Both the position numbers and the translations under genes were made by a program. DNA of 29,964 bases from JACCTH01 sp035250485 (GTDB lineage: Bacteria > Actinomycetota > Acidimicrobiia > Spongiisociales > ZC4RG35), in the NCBI GenBank assembly GCA_035250485.1, contig DATFFB010000186.1, positions 1 through 29,964 of the forward strand, written 5' to 3'. The notes under the pieces were generated by a model, which was given only the letters and a program-made list of their open reading frames with translations, searched no databases and was not told the DNA's origin. Within the stretch, counting starts at the first letter, position 1; the number at the start of each line of letters is the position of its first letter. Below, piece after piece: positions 1 through 7,956 of this stretch.

Positions 1-34
1 CGGAGAGGACGAGCGCGACAACCAACCATTTCAT
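1..34 (-). CDS. start of an unknown exported or membrane protein (partial)
   Basis: On the minus strand an ATG at 34-32 opens a frame that runs off the left edge. The eleven visible residues, MKWLVVALVLS, are one lysine followed by a hydrophobic run, which is how a signal peptide or N-terminal membrane anchor begins. It would lie 58 nt downstream of the polX stop on the same strand. I see no convincing ribosome binding site, and eleven codons cannot prove a gene, so this is only a candidate 5' end. The product cannot be named. Confidence 0.35.
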   Translation of the reverse strand, partial: MKWLVVALVLS

Positions 35-92
35 TCTTGCGTAACAACCCCCGGCCAAATCATTCCATCTTGGGCGGCGCGATCCTACGCGG

Positions 93-1820
93 CTAGCGGC
101 GGGAGCGGGCGAACTCGAGGAAGGTCGGGGAGTCGAGGGTATTGACAACATCGGCCGCCGCCGCCCAGCCCCGTTGGGCGTTTGCCACCCCAAACTCCAT
201 GCGACGGAGGTCGGAAGTGTGGTGGGAGTCGGTCGAGATCACGAGTTTCACGTCTGCCCCTACCGCTCGGCGAATGGTCTCTGCGGACGCGTCCAGACGA
301 TCGAGAGCGCCGTTGACTTCCAGGGCCACGCCTGAAACGGCCAGTCCCTCGAGCACTGCGTCGAGTTCGAGTTCGATTCCCGGCCGCCGCCCGATGTAGC
401 GACCCGTGAGATGGCCAATGACATTGACGGCCGGATCGGACATTGCCCGCAAAAGACGCGCGGTCTGCTGCTCGGCGCCGAGATCGAAGGAGGAATGGAC
501 CGAGGCGACGCACCAGTCGAACAGCAATCGGAAATCGAGGTCGTAGTCGAGCTCCCCAGTGGGACTGATATTGAGTTCGCATCCGAACAGCAGCGTCATA
601 TCCGGGTACTGCTCGTTGAGCGTCCGAATCCGCTCGCGGTGAGCGAGCATCTGCTCTCGGCTCGACCCGTTGATGGCGAGGTCCTCACCGTGCTCGGTAA
701 TCGCCAAATATTGATAGCCACGAGCGGCGGCCGCGGACACCATCTCCTCCAGGGTCGAGCGACCATCGCCCGAGCGATCGGAGTGAAAATGAAGGTCGCC
801 TTTGATCTCGCCGAGTGAGACGAGGGCGGGAAGGGTTCCCTTGGCGGCCGCCTCGATCTCACCACTGTTCTCGCGGATGGGAGGAGGGAGTAGCGGGAGG
901 TCGAGAGCCTGGTAGATCGACTCTTCGGTGTCGGCGGCGATGACCACCTCGTCCTCGAATAGTCCGTATTCGTTGAGCAGCCACCCACGATCGATCGCTC
1001 GCTGGCGGAGCGAGATGTTGTGGGCCTTCGAACCGGTGAAGTAGAGAAGGGCGGCTCCCAGTTGGGAAGGGGCCACCACCCGAACATCGATCTGGATTCC
1101 CGACCGCGTGATGATCGAGGTCTTCTTCTCTCCGCGGCCAACCACCGATTGGGCTGAGGGATGACTCGAAACCGCCTCCATGACCGGCTGGGCGTCGTCT
1201 GCCGCCACCACGATGTCAATATCGCCGATGGTCTCCGCCAGGCGACGCAGGGATCCGGCCGGGACCGCCGCCGTGACCCCATCGATCGCGGTCAGCTCGG
1301 TCGCCAAGCCGACGGCCACCGGCCAGGCCTCGGCGATGGGTGTCCGCCGATCCTTGCCGTGTAATCCCAACCGCTCGATCGCCCGAGCGATCTTTTCCTC
1401 GGAGGTCTTCCCCATTCCGGGCAGAGCCCGAAGCGCCTCCCGCTCGAGCGCGGCTTTGAGGTCTTCGAGATTCCCGATGCCGAGCTCGCTTCGCAGCATT
1501 TTCAGCGTCTTCGGGCCCAGTCCGGGGATCTTCAACAACTCCACGAATTCCACCGGATACAAACTCCGCAACTCATCGAGCTTTTTCACCGAGCCGGTAT
1601 CGACGAACTCGACGATGCGAGCGGCAATAGATGCTCCCACTCCCTTGATCCCCGCCATCGCCTTGGCGTCGAGGTCGGCAACGTTGCCCGAGTAACCCTC
1701 GATGCCGTGGATGGCGTTCTCATACGCTCGCACCTTGAAGGCCTGGGAGGTGCCTTCGTCGATCGTCATCAGGCGCACCATTTCGGCGAGCATCCCGAGT
1801 ATGCGGCCATTCGAGATCAC
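93..1820 (-). CDS. polX: PolX-type DNA polymerase (Pol beta-like domain plus PHP nuclease domain)
   Basis: A 575-residue protein, the usual length for bacterial family X polymerases, which fill short gaps in base excision repair and carry a 3'-5' exonuclease/AP-processing PHP domain. Helix-hairpin-helix motifs are visible near residues 57-66, 97-106 and 132-140. The polymerase carboxylates are D200 and D202 (GDID) and D245. The C-terminal PHP domain starts at about 340 and keeps its metal ligands: H344/H346 (DLHFH), H377 (TEH), E415, H442, H470, and D531/H533 (TDSH). Both activities should therefore be intact. The start is GTG at 1820, because the HhH-containing N-terminus begins immediately and no in-frame ATG lies nearby. 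It is divergent from ftsH across about 58 nt. Family assignment is firm; the exact repair role is inferred from family knowledge. Confidence 0.95.
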   Translation of the reverse strand: MISNGRILGMLAEMVRLMTIDEGTSQAFKVRAYENAIHGIEGYSGNVADLDAKAMAGIKGVGASIAARIVEFVDTGSVKKLDELRSLYPVEFVELLKIPGLGPKTLKMLRSELGIGNLEDLKAALEREALRALPGMGKTSEEKIARAIERLGLHGKDRRTPIAEAWPVAVGLATELTAIDGVTAAVPAGSLRRLAETIGDIDIVVAADDAQPVMEAVSSHPSAQSVVGRGEKKTSIITRSGIQIDVRVVAPSQLGAALLYFTGSKAHNISLRQRAIDRGWLLNEYGLFEDEVVIAADTEESIYQALDLPLLPPPIRENSGEIEAAAKGTLPALVSLGEIKGDLHFHSDRSGDGRSTLEEMVSAAAARGYQYLAITEHGEDLAINGSSREQMLAHRERIRTLNEQYPDMTLLFGCELNISPTGELDYDLDFRLLFDWCVASVHSSFDLGAEQQTARLLRAMSDPAVNVIGHLTGRYIGRRPGIELELDAVLEGLAVSGVALEVNGALDRLDASAETIRRAVGADVKLVISTDSHHTSDLRRMEFGVANAQRGWAAAADVVNTLDSPTFLEFARSRR

Positions 1821-1861
1821 GCCCGCAAGTTAGATCCGGTCCCTTAGAAGGGTGCGATCGG

Positions 1862-1867
1862 TACGAT
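1862..1867 (+). promoter_or_regulatory. candidate -10 element for ftsH
   Basis: TACGAT fits the TANNNT pattern and ends 11 nt before the ATG at 1879. There is no Shine-Dalgarno sequence before that ATG, so transcription starting at or near the ATG (a leaderless mRNA, common in actinobacteria) would fit. No clear -35 hexamer is visible. This is pattern matching only. Confidence 0.25.
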
Positions 1868-1878
1868 TCCGGCACCGA

Positions 1879-3816
1879 ATGACCGGCCGATCCACACCGC
1901 AACCCGAAAAGAAACCGCCGGGCTGGAAAGTCGAGGGGGTGAAGAAGCCGGAGCCTCCTGCCGAGGAGCAGCCCAACCTCCTCCGCCGACCACCCAATCG
2001 ACGTCTGCTCATCATCGCCCTGGTGCTGTTTGCGGTGAACTGGTATCTCACCTCGCTGTTCTTTGCTCGGCCCGAAATCGAGCTCTCCTATAGCCAGTTC
2101 CTCGACGCGGTCGAGGACGGAGAAGTCGAAACAGTCTTTTCCCAAGGCGACAGCATCGAGGGACTGTTCCGCGAACCGCAAGCCAATCCTGAGAACCCCG
2201 AAGAAATGGCGGAGGCCTTCTCCACGGTGAGACCGAGTTGGGCGGACGACTCGTTGGTGGAGACTCTGCGTGAGAATGGCGTCGAGATCTCGGCGGTGGA
2301 CCCTGAGCAGCGTCCCATCTGGCAACAGCTGCTTTTCGGGTTTGGTCCCACTCTCCTTCTGCTCTGGCTCTTCGTTTCGATGTGGCGGCGTGCCGGATCG
2401 GCGCTGGGGGGAATCGGGGGCCTCGGTCGCAGCCGGGCCAAGCGTTTCGAAGCTTCTTCGCAACGAACCACCTTCGATGACGTCGCCGGCATCGACGATG
2501 CCAAGGCCGAGCTGCTCGAGATCGTCGACTTTCTGAAGAATCCGAGCAAGTACACCCGTTTAGGTGGCGCCATCCCCAAGGGGGTCCTTCTCTCCGGGCC
2601 TCCCGGGACCGGTAAGACTCTTCTCGCCCGCGCCGTGGCCGGCGAGGCCGACGTGCCTTTCTTCTCGATGTCGGCTTCCGAGTTCATCGAGATGGTGGTG
2701 GGAGTGGGAGCCAGCCGGGTTCGGGACCTCTTCGACGAGGCGAAGAAGGTCGCGCCGGCCATCATCTTCATCGACGAGCTCGACGCTATCGGTCGCACCC
2801 GCGGGGGAGGCGTCTCGCTCGGCGGTCACGACGAGCGCGAACAAACCCTCAACCAGATCCTCACCGAGATGGATGGCTTCACCGGATCGGAGGGAGTCAT
2901 TGTCATCGCCGCCACCAACCGGCCCGAAGTGCTCGATGTCGCCCTGCTCCGGCCGGGTCGCTTCGACCGGCACGTGGCGGTGAGTCCGCCCGACCAACGC
3001 GGCCGGCTCATGATCCTCGAGGTCCATACCCGCAATGTCCCCCTGGCTGAGGATGTCGATCTCGGCTCTATCGCCTCGACGACCCCGGGCATGGTGGGGG
3101 CCGACCTTCGCAACCTCGTCAACGAAGCCGCGCTGATGGCCGCGCGTCGCAATCACGAGAAGGTGACTATGGCCGACTTCGCCGACGCCCTCGAGAAGAT
3201 CGTTCTGGGGACCGAGCGCCAGATCATGATGAGCGAAGCGGAGAAGGAGCGAACTGCCTTCCATGAGGGGGGCCACGCCCTCCTGGGCATGCTCCTTCCC
3301 GGTGCCGATCCGGTCCGAAAGATCTCGATCATCCCCCGCGGTCGCGCCCTTGGTGTGACCTTCCAGTCTCCCGACGCCGACCGCTACGCCTACGACCGCA
3401 ACTACCTCGAAGGTCGAATCGTCGGAGCCTTGGGCGGACGGGCCGCCGAGGATGTCGTCTTCGGAACCATCACCACCGGCGCCGAGAACGATCTCGTGCA
3501 GGTCACGCGTATCGCCCGATCGATGGTCGGAAAGTGGGGGATGTCAGATGTCATCGGACCTATCACCCTGATCGACGAGAACCGCGAGCCGTACTTCGCT
3601 TCCGAGGTGGGTGAAAGAACCCAGGAGCTGATGGACGAAGAAGTGCGCCGCATCGTCGATGAGTGCTATCAGCGAGCGGTGACGGTGCTCAAGGAGCATC
3701 GCTCACAGCTCGACGCCATCGCCGCGGCCCTGCTGGAGAAGGAAACCCTCGACGAAGCCGAGGCGTACGAAGTCGCCGGGATCAAGCGTTCCGAGGCAGT
3801 GACGGCAGCAGGCTGA
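1879..3816 (+). CDS. ftsH: FtsH, ATP-dependent membrane zinc metalloprotease
   Basis: A 645-residue hexameric membrane AAA+ protease that degrades unneeded or misfolded membrane and cytosolic proteins. A proline/lysine-rich N-terminus precedes TM1 at about 43-63. An extracytoplasmic domain and TM2 at about 151-169 follow. The AAA module has Walker A GPPGTGKT (240-247), Walker B IIFIDE (295-300) and a second region of homology with RPGRFDR near 358-364. The protease site is HEGGH (462-466), with D538 as likely third zinc ligand. The pore loop reads EMVVGVG, where the canonical motif is EMFVGVG, so the translocating Phe is Val273. I chose ATG 1879; a GTG at 1852 in frame would add nine residues. 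The MrfA-like helicase follows after 7 nt, suggesting cotranscription. Assignment is very secure. Confidence 0.97.
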   Translation: MTGRSTPQPEKKPPGWKVEGVKKPEPPAEEQPNLLRRPPNRRLLIIALVLFAVNWYLTSLFFARPEIELSYSQFLDAVEDGEVETVFSQGDSIEGLFREPQANPENPEEMAEAFSTVRPSWADDSLVETLRENGVEISAVDPEQRPIWQQLLFGFGPTLLLLWLFVSMWRRAGSALGGIGGLGRSRAKRFEASSQRTTFDDVAGIDDAKAELLEIVDFLKNPSKYTRLGGAIPKGVLLSGPPGTGKTLLARAVAGEADVPFFSMSASEFIEMVVGVGASRVRDLFDEAKKVAPAIIFIDELDAIGRTRGGGVSLGGHDEREQTLNQILTEMDGFTGSEGVIVIAATNRPEVLDVALLRPGRFDRHVAVSPPDQRGRLMILEVHTRNVPLAEDVDLGSIASTTPGMVGADLRNLVNEAALMAARRNHEKVTMADFADALEKIVLGTERQIMMSEAEKERTAFHEGGHALLGMLLPGADPVRKISIIPRGRALGVTFQSPDADRYAYDRNYLEGRIVGALGGRAAEDVVFGTITTGAENDLVQVTRIARSMVGKWGMSDVIGPITLIDENREPYFASEVGERTQELMDEEVRRIVDECYQRAVTVLKEHRSQLDAIAAALLEKETLDEAEAYEVAGIKRSEAVTAAG

Positions 3817-3823
3817 ATCCGCG

Positions 3824-6058
3824 ATGGGTTGGGACCCGGCGGTCGTCCTCAAGCGCTGGGCTGACGAAGAAGAGCTCTCCCATCAACGCACAATCCCGCC
3901 CCGCGAAGCTCGATTCGGTCCTCTCCAACTAGATCCGCTGCTGGCGACCCGGCTCGCCGAACGCGGGATCGATCGCCTTTATCTCCATCAAACCCGGGCG
4001 ATCGAGTCGATCCGAGCGGGGCGTCACACCATGCTCTCGGTCGGCACGGCCAGCGGCAAATCGCTGGCCTTTCAAATTCCGATTCTGGAACGGATCATCG
4101 CCCAGCCCAAATCGACCGCTCTTTTGATCTACCCCACCAAGGCCCTGGCCCAGGACCAGGCAAGGTCACTGCGATCGTTCAAGGTCCCTCTGGTCAGCGC
4201 CGCCATCTACGACGGCGACACGCCGCCCGAAGAACGTCCCCAGATCAGGCGCCGCACGAACATCATCCTCACGAATCCCGACATGCTTCACATCGGGATC
4301 CTTCCTTTCCACAACGGCTGGTCCGATTTTTTTCATCGCCTCGCCTATGTGGTCATCGATGAGGTCCATCACCTACGGGGGGTGTTCGGCACTCATGTGG
4401 CCTTCATCATTCGCCGCCTGCGGCGGATCTGTGAGCACTATGGAGCCTCGCCGACGCTCGTCCTCGCGTCGGCCACCATCGGCAACGCCGCCGAATTGGC
4501 CGAGCAGCTAACAGGGCTCGAGGTCGAGGTCGTCGAAGGCGACTACTCACCCGCCGGGGAGCGCAGCTTTGCTCTGTGGAACCCCGGGCTTATCGACCCA
4601 GAACTGGGTCTGCGGCGCTCGGCCCTGGGGGACGCCACTTCCCTTTTCGCCGAGTTGGTCAAAGAGGGCGGCAAGGTGATCGCCTTCACGCGCGGGCGAA
4701 AGAGCACCGAGCTCATGTACCGATGGGCGGCCGGTCGTCTTCCCCCCGAGCTGGCTTCCGAGATAGCTCCTTACCGGGCCGGCTACACCCCGGCCCAACG
4801 ACGTCAGGTCGAGTCGCGGCTTTTCGGCGGCGAGTTGGCCGGCGTCATCGCCACCAACGCCCTCGAATTGGGGATCGACGTCGGGGGCCTCGACGCCGCC
4901 GTCATCACGACCTTCCCCGGCACGATGGCCGCATTCCGCCAGCAGGCAGGACGGGCCGGTCGCAGTGGCCAGAGTTCGCTGGTGGTCTTGGTGGCGGGCG
5001 ATGATGCCCTCGACCAGTACCTGATGCGTCACCCTCAGGAGCTGTTCGAAAGGCCCTCCGAGGCGGTGGTGGTCAACCCCAGCAACCCCCTCCTGGCCGC
5101 GGCCCATCTTGCGTGCGCGGCATACGAAAAACCACTCGAGCTCGACGATCGCCAGTTCCTCGGACCGGCCACCGAGGAGGTGGCCAACAGTCTCGTCCAG
5201 AGCGAGCACCTGAAACTCAAGGACGGAAAGCTGCACTGGGCGGTACGGCAGAAACCCGCCCCTGCGATCGATCTCCGGGCCAGCGGGGGGCCGCCGTACA
5301 CCATCAGTGCCGGCGGAAAATTCCTGGGGACGCTCGACCAGGCGCGAGTCAACCGCGACGCTCACCCCGGAGCGATCTATCTCCACCAGGGTGATTCCTT
5401 TCTGGTCGAGGCTGTCGACCATCAATTGCGCGATGTTCAAGTGCGATCGGCGACGGTCGACTACTACACCCAGACCCGGACCGAGACCGATCTGGGAATC
5501 GTCGAGATGGAGATCAGGAATCAGATCGGATCCCGAGGGGTCCATATCCACCTGGGTATGGTCGACGTGGAGAATCAGGTCGTCGCATATCAGAAGCGCC
5601 ATCTCCGTACCCGCGAGGTGATCGAGACGGTGCCCCTCGAGCTTCCCGCTTACCGGATGACTACTTCGGCGGTGTGGTTGACGATCCCTGACCCCCTCCT
5701 CCGAACCCTCCGGGGCGACTTGTTGGGGTCTTTGCATGCTGCCGAGCACGCCGGCATCGCCATGCTGCCGTTGATGGCGGTTTGCGACCGCTGGGATCTC
5801 GGCGGCCTGTCGACCAACTGGCATCCCGACACGGGGACCGCCACCATTTTCATCCACGAGGGCTACCCGGGAGGGGCAGGAATCGCGCCCATTGCCTATG
5901 AGCGACGGCATAAACATTGGCAGGCGACCAGGGACGCCATCGCCGAGTGCCCCTGCGTTTCCGGATGTCCCTCCTGCGTGCAGTCGCCCAAGTGCGGAAA
6001 TCTCAACGAACCGCTTTCCAAGAGCGGCGCGGTCGAGCTTCTCGACTCCATCCTCTAA
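3824..6058 (+). CDS. mrfA: MrfA-type superfamily 2 DNA helicase with C-terminal zinc-binding domain (DUF1998)
   Basis: A 744-residue protein, close to the roughly 750 residues of Bacillus subtilis MrfA (YprA), a 3'-5' helicase that repairs mitomycin C damage. Visible motifs: motif I GTASGKS (74-80), motif II DEVHH (179-183), motif III SAT (216-218), and motif VI QQAGRAGRSGQ in the second RecA-like domain. The C-terminus carries a cysteine cluster (C709, C711, C715, C718, C724) matching the zinc site of the DUF1998 region. In B. subtilis the partner is the exonuclease MrfB; no MrfB-like gene is in this window. The gene starts 7 nt after ftsH and probably shares its transcript. The nearby PolX is also a repair enzyme, although on the other strand. 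Family is secure; the lesion specificity is carried over from the Bacillus protein. Confidence 0.9.
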   Translation: MGWDPAVVLKRWADEEELSHQRTIPPREARFGPLQLDPLLATRLAERGIDRLYLHQTRAIESIRAGRHTMLSVGTASGKSLAFQIPILERIIAQPKSTALLIYPTKALAQDQARSLRSFKVPLVSAAIYDGDTPPEERPQIRRRTNIILTNPDMLHIGILPFHNGWSDFFHRLAYVVIDEVHHLRGVFGTHVAFIIRRLRRICEHYGASPTLVLASATIGNAAELAEQLTGLEVEVVEGDYSPAGERSFALWNPGLIDPELGLRRSALGDATSLFAELVKEGGKVIAFTRGRKSTELMYRWAAGRLPPELASEIAPYRAGYTPAQRRQVESRLFGGELAGVIATNALELGIDVGGLDAAVITTFPGTMAAFRQQAGRAGRSGQSSLVVLVAGDDALDQYLMRHPQELFERPSEAVVVNPSNPLLAAAHLACAAYEKPLELDDRQFLGPATEEVANSLVQSEHLKLKDGKLHWAVRQKPAPAIDLRASGGPPYTISAGGKFLGTLDQARVNRDAHPGAIYLHQGDSFLVEAVDHQLRDVQVRSATVDYYTQTRTETDLGIVEMEIRNQIGSRGVHIHLGMVDVENQVVAYQKRHLRTREVIETVPLELPAYRMTTSAVWLTIPDPLLRTLRGDLLGSLHAAEHAGIAMLPLMAVCDRWDLGGLSTNWHPDTGTATIFIHEGYPGGAGIAPIAYERRHKHWQATRDAIAECPCVSGCPSCVQSPKCGNLNEPLSKSGAVELLDSIL

Positions 6059-6098
6059 TCGCGACTTAGTCCTCTCCCGAGCCGGTCCGAGACAACTG

Positions 6099-6254
6099 TC
6101 ATCGGCTGCGGTGGTCGAGGTACGAGGCCAAGGCCAGGACCACGTAGACCAATGCGAGCCCGATGGGCACGAATCGGAGGTCCTCATCGGTCACCGGAAT
6201 CAGCGCCGCCACAACAACGGCAGCGAACAAGAAGAAGAGGGCGCGGCGATCCAT
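6099..6254 (-). CDS. 51-residue membrane protein coupled to the PiT transporter
   Basis: The frame begins at ATG 6254, whose A is also the last base of the PiT stop codon (TGATG), a typical translational-coupling arrangement. A longer reading from 6332 lies inside the PiT gene and is less likely. The product starts MDRRALFFLFAAVVVAALIP, a short basic start followed by a hydrophobic helix. After a polar stretch (DEDLRF) comes a second helix (about residues 28-44) and a basic tail DHRSR. Two transmembrane helices joined by an acidic turn are predicted by eye. I do not recognise a family. Position suggests a small accessory subunit of phosphate uptake, which is inference only. It ends 40 nt from the convergent mrfA stop. 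Confidence 0.7.
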   Translation of the reverse strand: MDRRALFFLFAAVVVAALIPVTDEDLRFVPIGLALVYVVLALASYLDHRSR

Positions 6255-7249
6255 CAGGAGACCGCGGCGATGATGAGGTAGGTAAGGGCGGCGATGATCC
6301 ATGCCCCGGGAATAGTGAGGATCCATGCCCACACCACTCGCCCCGCCACTCCCCAGCGGACCGCCGAGAGCCGCCTACTGGCGCCGACCCCGACGATGGC
6401 GCCGGTGATGGTGTGGGTGGTTGAGACGGGAATACCGGCGTACGAGGTGAAAAACAGAGTGGCGGCAGCGGCACTCTCGGCCGCCACCCCTCCGATCGGC
6501 TGCAGGCGAGTGATCTTCGAGCCCATGGTCTTCACGATTCGCCACCCACCCGAGAGGGTGCCCAAGCCAATGGCGGTATGCGCCGACAACACCACCCACA
6601 ATGGAACGTTTGAGCCGACGGGCAGGTGACCCGCGCCAATGAGGACGGCCAGGATGACTCCCATCGTCTTTTGCGCATCATTGCCACCGTGTCCGAGGCT
6701 GAAGGCCGCCGCCGATACCAGCTGTCCTCGGCGGAAGAAGCGATTGATGAGATCGACTTTGGGATATCCGGCGACCGCCCATTGCAGTCCCACCATCAGG
6801 ATCAGGCCCAGGGCGAGGCCGAGCAGAGGGGAGAGGACGATGAAGACGCCGATGGTGCGGATGCCCTCGCCAATCAGGACCGAAAACCCGCTCTTGGCCA
6901 CGGCTGCGCCGGCCATGCCGCCGATGAGGGCATGCGAGGAGCTGGACGGCAAGCCCAAATAGAAGGTGATGAGGTTCCAGGCGATCGCGCCGATAAGCCC
7001 GGCGAATATCACGCCAATCGAAAGTGCCCCGGGCTCGATCACCCCCGAGGCGATGGTGGCTGCGACGGCCGTCCCGAAGACCAGGAAGGCGACGAAGTTG
7101 AAGAAAGCCGCCCAAACCACCGCCAGCCGAGGCGAGAGCACCCGGGTCGAGACAACCGTGGCGATCGAGTTGGCGGCGTCATGAAAGCCATTGACGAAGT
7201 CGAAGGCCAGGGCGATGCCGATCACCAGCACCACGGCGGCTAGCTCCAT
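6254..7249 (-). CDS. pit: PiT-family low-affinity inorganic phosphate transporter
   Basis: A 331-residue multi-spanning membrane protein that imports phosphate (as metal-phosphate) with protons or sodium. The two PiT signatures are present: GFHDAANSIATVVSTRV near residues 21-37 and a C-terminal-half repeat LGHGGNDAQKTMGV. A further conserved segment, PVSTTHTITGAIVGVGASRR, lies near the end. The length matches the shorter bacterial PiT proteins that lack a large central loop. The start at ATG 7249 lies 3 nt after the stop of the DUF47 gene, so the two form an operon. This arrangement (Pit accessory protein then Pit) is common in bacteria. The 51-residue protein follows by TGATG overlap. Assignment is secure; coupling ion is not determined. 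Confidence 0.95.
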   Translation of the reverse strand: MELAAVVLVIGIALAFDFVNGFHDAANSIATVVSTRVLSPRLAVVWAAFFNFVAFLVFGTAVAATIASGVIEPGALSIGVIFAGLIGAIAWNLITFYLGLPSSSSHALIGGMAGAAVAKSGFSVLIGEGIRTIGVFIVLSPLLGLALGLILMVGLQWAVAGYPKVDLINRFFRRGQLVSAAAFSLGHGGNDAQKTMGVILAVLIGAGHLPVGSNVPLWVVLSAHTAIGLGTLSGGWRIVKTMGSKITRLQPIGGVAAESAAAATLFFTSYAGIPVSTTHTITGAIVGVGASRRLSAVRWGVAGRVVWAWILTIPGAWIIAALTYLIIAAVS

Positions 7250-7252
7250 GGG

Positions 7253-7867
7253 CTAGGCGTGCTTGAGGACGATGCCCTCGAGGACGTCGGATACATCCTC
7301 GAGAGCGTCGAGGGCGGCCTCCATCGTGGAGGCGAGGTCTTTCCAGTAATGCACGTAGCCCTTGGGCTTGAACTCGGGCGAATAGATCCTCTGCAGCGCC
7401 TGGCGGTAGACGAGGTCACCCTTGGTTTCCAACTCGTCGATGGTGTCGAAATGGGATCGAAGGCCTTTCAACGAAGCCAGCTTGGGCATCATCGCCGCCG
7501 TCTCCTCGGCCATCTGCACCAGAAGCTCGGATTGCAGCTCGAGCTCGGGCATGATTGTGAACTCGCGGTCGCCGTAGTCCAGCCGGTAGGCGACTTCGAC
7601 CATTGCGTCGATGACATCGTCGAACTCCACTACCAGGGCGTGGATGTCCTCTCGATCAATGGGCGTCACAAACGAGGTGTTGAGTCGATGCATCACCGCT
7701 TCCGTGACTTCGTCGCCTCGGGTCTCGCAAGCGATCACGTCCTCCAGGCCACCGTTGCCGCCGGCCAGGAGCTTGGCGAGGCGACGACTGCACTCCGCAA
7801 CGTTGCCGGCTGCCTGGTCGAAAAGTTCGAAAAATCGCTCGTCGGTCGGCAGCAACCGGAACTTCAT
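7253..7867 (-). CDS. DUF47 family Pit accessory protein (PhoU-like)
   Basis: A 204-residue cytoplasmic helical protein of the DUF47/TIGR00153 family, which is related to PhoU and usually sits directly upstream of pit. Characteristic features are the N-terminal FFELFDQAAGNV segment and the acidic, metal-binding-type helices containing ETRGDEVT (about residues 54-61) and ELETKGD in the second repeat. These resemble the E(T)KGD-type motifs repeated in PhoU-like proteins. I chose ATG 7867 (MKFRLLP); an upstream in-frame ATG at 7906 would add 13 poorly conserved residues. In other bacteria such proteins are thought to gate or regulate the partner Pit transporter. It is divergent from the CocE-type gene at 7957 across 89 nt, in which I see no obvious operator. 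Confidence 0.92.
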   Translation of the reverse strand: MKFRLLPTDERFFELFDQAAGNVAECSRRLAKLLAGGNGGLEDVIACETRGDEVTEAVMHRLNTSFVTPIDREDIHALVVEFDDVIDAMVEVAYRLDYGDREFTIMPELELQSELLVQMAEETAAMMPKLASLKGLRSHFDTIDELETKGDLVYRQALQRIYSPEFKPKGYVHYWKDLASTMEAALDALEDVSDVLEGIVLKHA

Positions 7868-7956
7868 CACCCGCGAACGTAGACGGGCCGGGACGAGGTT
7901 GCACATCGGCGGCGAGGCAGCGGGTGGTCGGTAGCCTCTCGGAGGTGGGTCCGGCG

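Noticed and set aside
4547..6187. 546-codon open frame on the minus strand
   Set aside because: It is antisense to the MrfA-type helicase, whose motifs are complete in the plus frame. The minus product shows no recognisable domain and is a by-product of G+C-biased third positions.
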